64,000 bases of DNA from Stercorarius parasiticus (lineage: Eukaryota; Chordata; Aves; Charadriiformes; Stercorariidae): positions 1,226,347 to 1,290,346 of the forward strand of contig VWZL01001979.1 in the NCBI GenBank assembly GCA_013396915.1, read 5' to 3'. Position 1 is the first letter of the stretch, and every line of letters begins with the position of its first letter. Of this stretch, positions 11,673 to 24,533 are shown in pieces. A model generated the notes under the pieces. The model did not search any database. It had not been told where the DNA came from and was given only the letters and a program-made list of their open reading frames with translations. The position numbers and the translations under genes are program-made.

Positions 11673-14600
11673 ATATATACTATACTTACGTCCTGCAGTG
11701 CAAAAGTGCTTTACTTTTTAATATTTTACATGTTTCTATTTTAAAGAATCAGTTTGAAGAATTAGAATTACTGCCTCATAGTTATGTTGTGGGTTATTCT
11801 TTTATCTTTAAAACTACGTCTAACAAGAGACTATTTGTGATTTGGGATTTGCTAAGTAGTTGCCTGTGAAAAACGAGTGGTTCCATGACATGTGAACTAG
11901 TACTGTTTCCAGGAGAGTTGAACTGTATCTATCACACAATTTCTCTGAAAGCTACTGTATTATCAGCTTCCATCTCATCAGACTGTATTTTAAATGCCTT
12001 CTTACAAATTTTCCACTAAGTACACCAGCAATTCCAGAGGTAATCTTTCAAAATCAACAGTTCTGCAAGATTTTCTCTATTATCTGTATGGATGAAGATG
12101 AGTTTATCAGCATCCAAGCATCTTATCTATCTCCACAAGGTAAGCATTTTCAAGGGAAATGGAGGGTGATATGCCGCTCATACATTACTCAATAGCCGAC
12201 AGGCACCATTAAACTACCCCAAATGAGATCAGGCTTGCCATTCAGTATAAACAGTCAAGGTACACCAAAACACCAGAAGGTATCCAGCTGATACCATGTT
12301 CTTTGTTGTGGGATTATTTTTCCCAAAAGTAAAAAAGAAAACAGTGGGTATTGATTTTCAGGATTATTTTTGCGCACTTTAGTTTAGAAGGCCTGCTCCA
12401 GTCTTATTGTATAACATACTGACAGTCTACAAACAGATGTATTTGCTTCAATTCTGAGTTTCAGGATATTTAATTGTGGCCAGATTCTTTTGTTAGCATA
12501 TAAGAAGGGTGGAGGTGCAACGTATCCATACTTTAGTTTTGTTTTAGGGTATTTTGATTTGCAGTATTTGAAAACAGCATAATGCTCAAAGACCTTAGAT
12601 CAATGAAGAAAGAGCATCACAAAAAGTTTATGTAGAGCTGCTCCAATGTTGCTCCACAAAGCTTAGTAACATGTTTCTCTGTGGAAAGTGGTATTAATGA
12701 CTCCTGGTTCCACATGGATTTATGTCTTCTGTTTTGATTTCATTCCAGGAAGAACTAGCCCACACAGAACTTTGCCATACATTGAGTATTCTTATGTATT
12801 TATATGTACTACAAACACTTATTATATGATATATGTAGATTTATACATTATGTGTATTTTCTTCACTTATATGGATTCCCTGAGATATAAAACTGCATTA
12901 AGTTGCATTCCCTCAAGGTGCCATTAATAGGGTGTTTTTCTTCTGGCTGGTGCCTGGAAGCTTTTGGTATTCATCACGCCAGATGTAGACATATACACCT
13001 TAAATACGTAAATTCCCTTTACAATCACTTGACACTTCTAGAGTGTAATTCGACATTAAGATGTGTACAAGATGTCAAAGAAATTTTTGATCATCACTTT
13101 AATTGTCAAATTTGATTGAAATTGGACAAGGTGTTCAACAGATATATGGCCCTGCCATAAAGAGAGGCAGAAATGCACGGATACCATCACAGAGGACAGC
13201 AGTTTCATCTGCTTAGGAACCAGAACAAAAAATTATTTAAAAATCCTGCTCAGTGAATATTATTTTACAATTTTGTGATATTCTTATATTATATTTTATA
13301 TATAGTCTTTGAATATCTGTGAATTCCTTTGTGAAGTTCAAAAATCTCTGGGTTTTGGTTAGATTGGAGCTGCATCTTACAAAATAATCAGGCTTGCACA
13401 CAAAACTTTACCCTATAGCTCACAGGATGGAAATGAAGTCTTTGGGCTAATACAGAGAAACTACGCCCAGTGAAGAAGAGTTTATTCTCTTCTTTTTTTT
13501 TCATTTCTTATTATGCATCCAGCAAAACTTTACATTATAGTAATTTCAATGCCAGTTCCCCCATTTATTTGGAGGTTCCCTAAGTGAACTCTCAAGGATC
13601 CATTGAGTTGCTATTGAATATCAATTAGCTAGGGAAAGAGAAAGTGTATCTACTATTTGTGTTAGTGTTACCAATTCTGTTATATTTTGATCTGTTGTAT
13701 CAGAGCAGATTTGTTAGTAACCTCAGGAAAACATACACACTGTATCTTAAATGCCTTGCGTAGTGCTTTAAGCCTCTTGGTTAGTGTCTCAACCTACCGT
13801 TTGCCTGTCCTGAGTGTTTTCATATAGTTCCAACAACCCATTAAATCTTAGTGCTAATTCCAGAGCTCTGTTTCTTTCTCACAGTAGAACCCCTTTACCT
13901 GCACAGGTGTAGTACTGGTTTTGCTGAGTGTTATCCTAAGGCGAGTTCCTATGAGACTGATCTACTAAAAAAAAAAAGGATTTGTTTACTGTAATATGAT
14001 ATGTTACTGATTTTCTCAATGCAATGTAGTCTTAGTGCAGAAAAGCTAAGTAGTACTAGGGAAAGATCCTGGGAAGCTGAGCTGTGTCATTTCTGTTGCT
14101 AAATTAGCAGTGTCTAGAATGCTTTTGTCTAGTCTGCAAATTTGTGAGTTTAGTTTGGCTATTAGCATGTTACTATTCTGAATGAGTAGTTTGGATGCAT
14201 CTGTTTATTAGCATTATTTTTGTTGTGTTGGTTGGCTTTAGTGCTAGTTAGCATCAGTGCTAGTTAGCTTCTGTGTAAGGGAACATGGCTCAGCACGTTT
14301 AATTTAGTAGCATAGACATACACTGTGCATCTATGCAAAGAGTGAGTTAAAGCCATCTGTTCTCCTTGACCCTTCTCCCCAAATGCATACTACTGGATGC
14401 ATATTTTTCATCAACCATTTTAGAAAGCAGCCTGAACTCAGACTGCTTATAAATTATGGAAAGATATGCTGTCACACCTTGAAAAGAATTTTCAGAACAG
14501 GGTATTTATCTGCTTGACAATGTCCAGGCAACTGGTTTTGAACCAAGATGTTATTGAAGAAAGGAAAGTATTATAAGTATTTTTGCATTTAATTTCCACT

Positions 14601-17600
14601 GATGGCTAGGTAGCTCAAAATTTACAGTACTAAGATAGTGATCTAGGCATTTCATCCAAGAGTGGAATTCAAAATACATTGGTATGTGGGTAGGGTCCCC
14701 CCAAAATGCTTGAAGAATGCAATCCTACAATGACAACTCCAGAGCCACTATGCTGAAGAAGAATTGCGTTGGCTAATCAAATAAAATGTAATTAAATGAA
14801 ATGTAGGTATATTTAAAATACCATCTCTCTGCAGGACTTCCATGCCCAAAACTCACTCCTTGCATAGGTGCACAGGTTTCTTTACTTGACAGATTTCAAT
14901 CCTGATCTTCCGATCTTGAGTTCTCCAGTAGCTCTTGCTTCATAATGCATATGGTAGGAAAACGTAGGAGAGGCTGGTCCTCTTTTTTTTTTGCACGTGT
15001 TTTTATCCAGTAGATCAGTTGTTTTCACACTTTCTCTGAATGTAGATGTTTTGATGTTATTTGTTTGTCATAGCACACAGTATGCTTGAAGCAATAGTGA
15101 ACCTTCTTTTCTATGAAACCCAACTGTGCCAGTATGTGCTTTCCATATTATTTATTATTCTCATGTAGAAATACATTTCTATGGAATCAGAAGGTTTGCT
15201 CTAAGGGCAATTATTATATTTCCCTCAGCTCTGAACTGTGCTTTCAAATTTCTACCAAATAATCTTCTATTGAACCTTGCTATTATATTATGCTCAAAAA
15301 TTACCATCTATATGGATACTTATTTTACTCAAAGTGTAGTCTTACCTAGAAAGACCTAAATTTTTTTAACATCCCAGCCAAAGCTATGAGAATAAAACAT
15401 AATGAGATCTATCCTCATCTGTTTTGTGGAAAAAAAAATATTTTTCCTACTAGAAATCCCTTGTTCCTGTAACTTCCGAGACTTTAATATTCATGACAAA
15501 ACTAGTGTAAATTTTTAATTTGTTAGATTGGAAGAAAAAATAAAATCTTCAAAGGCAACAGATTGGGGGTTTTTTGTTTGCCTTTTTTTAGTAGACATAA
15601 TATATTTTCTGAGAGCGGTTTATCTGAAGCCATGTTTAACTTCTTTTTTCTTCCCTCTAGTTTCTCATCCAAGTAAATAAACATAGCAACACCAACAATG
15701 AAGCTTTCCATAATAATGGAGCAGTAAAGCTCCATTTAAGTCACACACAGAATTAAGGAAAATAATGTGTAATATATATAATCCCCTATGGAAGGAATTT
15801 CATAGGATGTGACAAGAGATGTATGAATGTTGCTAATATTGATCTATTCTTTTCAAGTAGTTGCTAAGAAAATATACACATTCCAACATGGATTAATTCT
15901 TTTTTATTATTGACACAGAAGCTGAATTCACAGGCAGTCTACAATAGGACAAAATATTATCATGAATTTGCGGCCAGCAAAGGGTGATTGCAGCTAGCAG
16001 CTACTCATATCCTGAAAGTGAGATAATTGGCCCTAAATGTGCTGAATTACTGTGAATAAGCACCTGGGCAAAGCTGCTAGCCGGGTACAAAAAGCAGTCC
16101 TGTGCAAACACTTGTGTAGAACTGAAACTTGTGTAAAGTATGTCAGGTTGGTTTTATCTTTAAAGTGGATTGTTTAATAGAGATCAGGACATAGGAATAA
16201 ATGCTGAGAATATATTGATTTTTAGTTCTAACTTTTCATGTGGTTTTGCCATGGTGAATATTCTTTATGTCCTTCCCTGCTGTTATGGAAGAATAGTCTT
16301 TTTCTTTTCAATATGGTACAAAATTACTTTGATGTTCTTCTTTGTACTGTTAACTTAAAGGACCTTGTATTTCTTCATAGATCTCTGTTACCTGAATTTT
16401 GCCATCTAATGTTGAAATCCACAAGCATAGGAAAAAAACCTGAAATACAGGTTTTGATTACTATGGAATTTGTAGTGGTGCCTAGTACCAAAGGAAGTTT
16501 ACATCTTTTATGCATAATAATGGTGAGAATATTAACACACAGTACATAACAGTAATAGAAGTAATACATTGGGGTTTATTGGAACAATGGGTTAGATATA
16601 TCGCAGCAGAAACGTCACTGGTGTTCATCTTATACTCAGACTGATGAAAGTCAGTGACTCTCTTCTATATCCAAAGTATTGCACATAAGAAAGTAATCAT
16701 TTTGGTTTTTATCAGAATATTCTGTAATTTGATATATATATTTTCAATTAATTTATGTTGACTGTCATGGATTTCAGTAACAATAGAGTCAACAGTTAGT
16801 GGTGAAAACCAGCAATATAGCTTAGAGTGCTTGCAGTTTCACAGTTTTGATTCAGTCATCCATATTTATTCTTATACGTGCTGAATCAAAGACTTCTTTT
16901 TTATGTCACCCACTTTCCTCTCCATTCTGGACGCTGAAAAAAAACCCAACGGATAATGCAGAGTATGTGTATGCGCAAAGCACAGGTTGATCTGCATTTA
17001 TGTAGAGATAGTCCTGAAAACATTTCATAATTTCAACAGTAATAACATGATAATTCATCAGGATCATGAAATAACAGATTTATTTGGTATGTTTTGTGAG
17101 ATAATTCATGTGGTGAAAGTTGAAACAGCACAGTTTTTTAGTGATACACACTTTCAAAAAAGCTTTCATGAATAAAAATGTGAACAGGTGGACTCCCTCG
17201 GAGATATAGGAAAAGTTCCCTTTTCTGCCTCAGAAAATTAAACTTCATATTTCCCATGAGAATGTTCTAGCCAGCAAATGATACAGTTGCTAGTCCTTCT
17301 TTTGAACTAGAGAAATTCAATTTGAGATTCACTAAGAAAACAGCTTTGTAGTCTCCTGGTTAAGAGAGTACTCTACTCTAAGCTCTTCAATTCAACACAC
17401 TGTTCCCAGGGTTATTTTTAATTAAGAACAAACATATTGGATGAAATTTATTTCTGTTACTATGTTATTGGTTAATGTAAGTGACATAGTTTTACTTATA
17501 CCTCACTAAACTTTTCACTTGAGAACAATGTAAAATTAAGTTGCTCTCCCTTCCATTGCACCACAAAGAATTTATTAAGATTTGGTTTACTTGTGTTTAT

Positions 17601-19100
17601 CTGAACTTTAATTTTCAAACTGTACTCTAACTGATATGCAATGTAGCCTGTGCCCTTCTTCCTCCACCATTCTCATCAAATAATCACCATGTAATATGAT
17701 AATTCTATAGAGATATAGAAAGGATCATTATCAGAATATCTTGCCATCACGTCAGCCTTCATATATAAAAGAGAATAGATAATGTTTTTTACAAGGAAAC
17801 CAGGGACTAGCAACAAATTTCTTATGTCTGCATCCATATTATGCTATTTTTTATTTACTTCTACTTGCAATAGTCTCTTCTTTCACAGTAATTTTCAAAG
17901 GAAAACACAAATTTTTGTTCTCCAGTAAATATTGACACACTTTCACAGGATTTGTTGTAGGAATAAATTTCTGACATACATGTGATACTACATATTCTCC
18001 AGATAAGAACAAAATCAGATCTACATATTCAGATATTGAAGAATTTATATTGCAGTGCTTCTGCTTATCCCGTCAGGCCAAAGAAGGGAAATGAATATTT
18101 GAAAATTAGTTTACGATTATCACACAGAGATGGGTGACTTAACCAGAACTCTTTCATCCTTACCAGGTATGACTACCAATATGTGGTATTTCCTTTATGC
18201 CTGTCTGCTTGCATTTTTAAATTATAATGATTTCTAGCTTTAAACTGGATTATTTAACTTTTTGTCACTTAGCAACATTATTTAACTTTCTCCATAAAAA
18301 AAAAAAAAATAATAATTGTGCGTTGCTTTGATTTTATTTCCATTTGTTTTTTCTCTGGATGATTCTGGATGATATTTTGGATGTCACAATTTTGGAATGT
18401 AAATCTGGAATTGAGAATTACATCCAGTTCTACCAAGCCGCAGTTCATATATCTTTACCAAAGGAAAACCCAAACAGAAAAAAATAATTAAAATTGCAAG
18501 ATATTAACATATGCTAGTATAAAAATGTGGTCAAAATGAACAGAATAGTACGTCTACTTGTATGTAGTTGCCTGTGTCATCTCCCAATAGGATCACTATT
18601 CAGAATGTAAAACATTTTTTGCTACATAAACACCACAAACATGTATCTGTCTCCACCAATGTTATCCATAAAAATGATAATTAAGATATCTGGTGGCTCT
18701 CTATTTTTAATGTGAATTGTTTCAAAACACCTATAGAACACATTAATTTTGCATTTGTCATTAAGTATTAAGAATGCAGGAATGACTGTATTAAGATTTT
18801 AAGTATCCTGCCTGATCATAAAGGATGATTTTGAAGATTGTGTAGGGGCTGTAACAACAACATAAGCATATATATATTGTTTTCCCCATCCTCAGGTTAT
18901 TTCATGTTACTATGCTATCCTCAAACTACTGTAGTGAATTTTTTTGAGCTCCAGGTGATTTCTATCTATTTAATAATACAAAATATATTCTTTTCCAATT
19001 TTTTCCCAGTCTCCCATTTAATGCTTATAAACATTGTCCGTCCACAATGTCCTTCAGCAGTAAGTTTTAGAGGTCTATTACCTATTGCATGAAGGAATAT

Positions 19101-19167
19101 TTTTTCTTTTCTCTTTTTTTAATTTTTAAGAGTTTTTTTTGTTTGTTTGTTTTTTTTTTCTTTTTTA
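19101..19167. repeat. T-rich low-complexity tract
   Basis: This is a nearly continuous T-rich stretch with occasional C and G, including GTTTGTTTGTTTTTTTTTTC. It could be an old poly(A) tail read on the other strand or plain low-complexity drift. No flanking retroposon body is recognisable. Confidence 0.85.
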
Positions 19168-19423
19168 AGGAGGGAAAGTGTTTGATTTTTGAAACCAGCC
19201 TCTAGCTATTTCCATTTGGCAACCCCTACCTCTTATGGTAAAAAAAATAGGGAACACTGATCCCTGTTCAGTTTCTCTATGCTCCTTTTGATTTTGTACA
19301 TCTCTGTCATATTTCCCTCTCAGTAGTCACCACGATGAAGAGACCTAGGCTATTCATCTGTTCACTGTACAAAAGCTGTTCTATAGGAAAAGAAAAAAAA
19401 AGAGGTTGTAGAAGATAGCAATA

Positions 19424-19479
19424 TCCTCCTCCTCTTTTTTTTGTTTTCTTTTTCTTTTTTCTTTTTTTTTTTTCTTCAG
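19424..19479. repeat. Long polypyrimidine tract ending in CAG
   Basis: Positions 19424-19477 are all C or T except one G at 19443, and then AG follows at 19478-19479. The left part has a short CCT triplet repeat and the right part a run of T. As RNA from the plus strand it resembles an exaggerated 3' splice-site tract. As duplex DNA it is a polypurine-polypyrimidine segment, a type that can form triplex structures. No exon I can recognise follows it. Confidence 0.85.
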
Positions 19480-21058
19480 CTAGGATAATTTTCAAGCATG
19501 GAGATCTATCTTCTTCAGATCAACTTTAGGACAACAGTTAAAGAAATTCTTCCTCCGAGGGTTCACTGTGGAGAAATGGAGGATAAAAAATTGAGGGAGA
19601 AATTGAAGTTGAAATATTTGTATATACAATATTTAGCTAAAGCAAATGCAGTGAAAAATCTTCATTCTGCTCTTTTGAAAAGAATTAATTCTTTCTTGGT
19701 GATTAAAAGTAACTTGTATGTGAGAAGGCATTAACTTACCAGAACAAGAATGCAGAAGCCAAAGATGAAAGCTTAAAATTGTCCCTCTAGTGGAAATCAC
19801 ACGGACGTTCCTATTAAATAAATAAGACTGTTCCTATTTTTTCATCCATAGCAGCTATATTTCCTTTTTTGCTGGAATTTTTTGAATAAAATATTTAGAA
19901 TCCTCCTAAATTCCAGGGCATTTTTAACTTGCTTGGACCTTCAAGAATACCTAATCAAACTAGTTGCAATAAGAATTTTGCTAACTGATTATTCCTTACT
20001 GTTATTTCATCCCTTATATAGGGTCATAAGACATTCGTATTCAAATTTCTTCCAATACCTAGGGCACGCAACATACATCTAAACACACTTTGCTACTGAT
20101 AAGGTTAGATCCTAACTGCTGTAAGTGGTTTTAGCAGCTGTCAGTGATATAATACAAAATGTCAAAGACTTGCAGGATGACAGACATGATGTTCTTCATA
20201 AAATCATCCCCAAATGAATATCTAATTCTTTATATTTATCTCTTTTCCCAAGGCACATACAGCTTTCTGATACTAGCAAGCTTATATGTAAAACCTGTGC
20301 ATTTTTTGCTTTGTCTACAAACAGGTCAAGTTGGACACTGGTAAGTCGCATGAAGGGAACTGGTGGTGTTCCACATGAGTGTTTTAAACACTCTTCCTTT
20401 TTGAAGATTCCAGAAGAGGTAGGTAGGGAGATTTTCTGTCTTTTGGCCTGACTAATAAGTGGAAAAAAAGGAACCTTATTTTCAAAGCTGATGTTCCACT
20501 TGTTTCCATGGTAACCAGAACATTCACTTACATCAAGGTTTCTATTTTGTTATCTTTTAAAATACATTTTTATTGTTAGTATTTTTTTTCAATGTTTTGA
20601 CTTAAAAGTGATAAATTGTAACATTTACTGAATTATATGTTGGGTGTCTCAAGGGACCAACTTGTAAAGAACATTTATTTAATTGCATGGGAGTAGTTTA
20701 GTCACGTAACAAGAGGTGGGGGGAAAGAAAAGAAGGTTTGATTTCCTGAAAAAAGCAGCTCTACAATAATTGTAATCTAGTTAAACCATTCATACTAGTA
20801 GTCCTGTGCCTGCTGTGCATCAGAATTAGAACATTTGATCAAAAGGTCAAACACATCATCATGCTATTATTGGCAAATGGGTCCTGGGGAAAAATATGGC
20901 TCCCAGTCTTCATATGTGCAAAGGATCAGACAATGTTATCTTGTGTTGTTAGGAACACAAAACTGTCACCAACTTTTAATATAGTGCAATTTTTTTTTCC
21001 TATTTGTTTCTTAGTATGTTTTGTGATGTCTAATATTGAATTTTGAAAGTCTGAATTA

Positions 21059-21301
21059 CTAGAGAAATGCCTTTTTTATCTTTACCATCTTTACCAGATG
21101 ATGGAGTTTGAGAATAATCCGGATGACATTTTTCTTGACTATCATCCCAGATTTTTTAGGACATACATTGATATCTATCACATAAGGGGGAATAGGAGGA
21201 CTGCAAAGGATGTTATCCTTTGTGTGAGAGAAGGCTGATGTGAATTTCAGGACTAATTCAGAGGCAATGGCAGCAAATCCCAGCAGAGACAGAGACTTCA
21301 T
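21059..21301 (-). other. Unassigned 80-codon reading frame
   Basis: The minus-strand frame starts ATG at 21301 (context ACAAATGA) and stops at 21059-21061. The first 23 residues are fairly hydrophobic (MKSLSLLGFAAIASELVLKF) and could pass for a leader peptide. The middle has prolines (SPPIPPYVID) and the end is lysine-rich. The frame also stays open somewhat upstream of the ATG. I recognise no family, and an open frame this long is not rare in such DNA. A chance frame is the default reading; an exon or pseudogene remnant is the alternative. Confidence 0.1.
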
Positions 21302-22514
21302 TTGTTGCAGATTTACTTTACCAGTTCCTGTAAAGCATGACTCCCATCTTTGATGTTTCCTGACTATACTAGGTTTTCCTCTATCTACATGATATCTTTT
21401 ATGAGTATTTTATGTGGGTGTGTTCCCTCTCATTCTGCAGGGAGCCAAATGTTAAAAGGAATTTTGATATCCTATGACATATTGGTACTTTGGGCATTCA
21501 AGTCAGATATTGCAATGCTAAATTTTAATTAATTTCTGAGTATAGCTTAGAGTTTCTTCGTATAATCACTACTGGTTTACTCAGCGATAAACAGCAGGAA
21601 CACGCAGAAACTATTTATTAGGAAAGTATAAATCCCCCTGATATCCAGTGGATCCAGTGATATGCAAAACCAAGCATCCATTTTTTTCTTGGTATTAGGT
21701 TGTTCCTACATCACTCAAAAACCACTTTATTTCTCTTAAAATGTAACTGAATATAGGTTTCAAATCTCCTTTACATGGAAGCCAGATACAGGTGGCTCCT
21801 ACATGCAAGCTGTGCAGCCAATCAGGTCAGTCACTACCCTCTTCCTCACAAAATATATGCTATGATAACTGCTTTTCTTATTTACGCTTAATAAGCCAGT
21901 ATTCAGCTGTCTCAGGAAACTCATGTTTCCTGTTTAAAAAACAATATTTTTTAAATGGTTATGTCAGTGTTTGCACTACAAAGCTTTATTATTATTTTTA
22001 TAATTTTGAATTCAGGCCAGACATTACTACCAGGTCATGTCTGTGATGATATTATGATTGCTGAGGAGACCTTCAATTTAGAAACACGCAACTTGCTTGA
22101 AAGTTGGGCTGTCAGCTTTTACATTTGGCTTATCAGCTCCTGGGCCAGGAAGCTTGCTTGGGCCACAGAATCCTCTCTATCTATGTACGCATGTGTACTC
22201 AGTTGTGTATATGACAATATATATATGGATATATTTACCTGGTAGATGTAAAGTTGTTTTGCTGTTGAATAATTAAAACCAATCTTGCTTCTAAACTTCA
22301 GACATGAAACCCATCCAACAGTCAATAAGAAAGGTAAATTGTTAAAATATTGTTTGAGAATAAGGAAACTTATAATGGCTACAAATGGGATGTCATGTAG
22401 AAACAGGGACTTGGCAGTTCTACTTGAGTTTACTTACCAGTTTTTCTATCCAAAATTCTTCACCTTCATTCATTAAATTGGTTGTTTTACTGAGCATTAA
22501 ATATATAAATTAAT

Positions 22515-22532
22515 GAAATAAATAAATAAATG
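22515..22532 (+). repeat. Short (AAAT)n microsatellite
   Basis: About four units of AAAT are seen in a TA-rich surrounding. Confidence 0.8.
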
Positions 22533-23817
22533 TTGAAATGTGGAGAATTTATCATTAAAATAACAGAAAGCCAGAAAGATTAGCATCATTTTCTCTAGCA
22601 GTTGCTGGCTTCTTTTTCAACTAATCAGTAGTTCCACTTTTTCTGTATCAGGCTACACAGTTTTTCATAGCCTGAGAGTCCTACATTCGTTATCAATTTT
22701 AACCACTACACAGCTTCAAAGGTTCCTATGAGGCAAATTGGCAACATTATTTTAATTGATTGACTTACCTAATAGTTTAATCATTCATTACCTGTCAGCT
22801 TCTGAAGTTTAAATGAATTAATAATTTTTAAGCATTTTTACTGTCTTTGTTTCTTCAACATCAGGTATTTCTGTAAATATATTCCCTTATTTTGCTATTC
22901 AAGACTTTTAAATTCTGTTTGTAACTCCTAGCATTTAGTCTGCATAGTGAAGAGGGTCGATAATGTTCCAATAACAATGTAAGTCAGTCACAGAAGGGAG
23001 CTCTTTATGAGTTCTAGTTATTGCATCTTAAATATATTGCTTAATGAAAAAAAAAAACAAAACCAAATTTATGACTGAAAGGAAAGAGGGAAAAAAAGTA
23101 GAAGAAGGGGAAATATAGGAGGTGAACAGCATAATGACATGGTAAATGATAAAACCAGAAAGGGATAGCCAAACTGAACACATGAATAAATATGAACGCT
23201 GGGATAAGATCAGAAATAAAAACCAAAACAAACAAAAAACTCTAAGCCAACACCTTGAAATGTTGATCATCCCTTTTCACACCAAAGTTTTCCTTCCATT
23301 GGTAGGCATGTTTTGAAAGAATTAATACAGTGTATATAGTATACCATCAGATGAAAATCTAAGGGAATTTAATTGTAAGCTGCATTCCCTGTTGGATGGG
23401 AATGATAATTAATCAACCTTGTAGAAACTAGCACATTAAGGAGCAAACTCTACATAGGATAGGTAGAAAGAAATATTGAGAGCTAACAAAAGAATTATAC
23501 ACCCCAACTGAATATTCTGGTGTGTTTTTTTTAATTAACCTAATAAATGCAAATAAAAAATTAAACTAATTAGGCAACATTCCTGCATTTTTAACTTACA
23601 AAGAATAAAAAGTTATGGTACAAAACCAAAGTGACTTCCACCAGAAAAGATGTGAAGATGCATATACTTATTGTTGCAGAAAATGCTGTTCCCCACTGTG
23701 AAACAGTGGGTCAGCTAATAAGAGAATGGGTTAAGACACATTGTATGAAGACTGCTTTTGTGACTTCACTCCAAGAGATCATATATAATCAAGTAGGTTT
23801 TTTCAAGTCGTAGACAT

Positions 23818-24533
23818 CGGGGGCTGTCCCACAAGACTGGAAGAAGGCTGATGTCACCCCCATCTACAAGAAGGGCTTAAAGGAGGATGAAGGAAGTTAT
23901 AGGCCCATCAGCCTTACTTCAGGCCCTGGGAAAGTTATGGAATGAATCCTTCTGGGGGCTATCACAAATCAAATGAAGCACATGATGGGAAAAGCCAGCA
24001 TGGATTCACCAAGGGCAAATCGTGCTTTAGAAACCCAATCGTCTTTTACGACAAAGTAACCTGCTTGGTTGATGAGGGCCGAGCAGTGGACATTGTCTAC
24101 CTGGATTTCTTCAAGGTTTTCAACTGGAAAGCCTGCCATATAAGGAAAAGCTGAGAGACCTGTGTTTGTTCAGCCTTGAGAAAAGAAGGCTTAGGGGAGA
24201 CCTTATAACCATGTTCCAGTATTTAAAGGGTGGCTACAAAGAAGACGGAGACTCCCTTTTAACAAGGAGTCACATGGAAGATGAGGGACAATAGGTACAA
24301 GTTACTCCTGGGGAGATTATGATTGGACACAAAAGGAAAATTTTACACAATAAAAACAATCTGCCATTGGAATAATCTCCCCAGGGCAGCAATGTATTTC
24401 CCACCATTGGGCACTTTTAAGATTGACCTGGACAGGGTTCTGGGCAACCTTTTCTAGAACATGCTTTTGCCAAGAAAGTGTGGACCAGATGATCCTTGAG
24501 ATCTGTTCCAGCCTGGTATTCTATGATTATGAA
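23818..24533 (+). mobile_element. CR1 LINE with internal deletion of the RT palm
   Basis: This is the only plus-strand CR1 in the window. The 5' part encodes early reverse-transcriptase blocks of ORF2: DWKKADVTPIYKKG, YRPISLTSGPGK, then after a frameshift near 23990 SQHGFTKGKSC, VDEGRAVDIVYLDF. At about 24125-24135 the sequence jumps from the block normally continuing as SKAFDTV to one encoding KEKLRDLCLFSLEKRRLRG, near the protein end. The palm with its catalytic aspartates, probably more than 1 kb in the intact family, is therefore missing. The 3' end is typical: GATGATCCTTGAGATCTGTTCCAGCC and a final TTCTATGATTATGA. In-frame stops, including TGA right after GTTATGGAA, add to the decay. The copy cannot be active. 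Confidence 0.93.

Larger units (their letters stand above)
11673..23817. other. Unique AT-rich non-coding DNA
   Basis: No recognisable gene over about 12 kb. Contents I can name are a 15-bp direct repeat (AGTGCTAGTTAGC twice) near 14240-14270, an A run at 18296-18309, pyrimidine-rich tracts at 19101-19167 and 19424-19479 (listed separately), an (AAAT)n patch at 22515-22532 and a perfect 8-bp-stem hairpin at 23692-23710. An 80-codon minus-strand frame at 21059-21301 is listed separately as an unassigned candidate. Confidence 0.7.
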
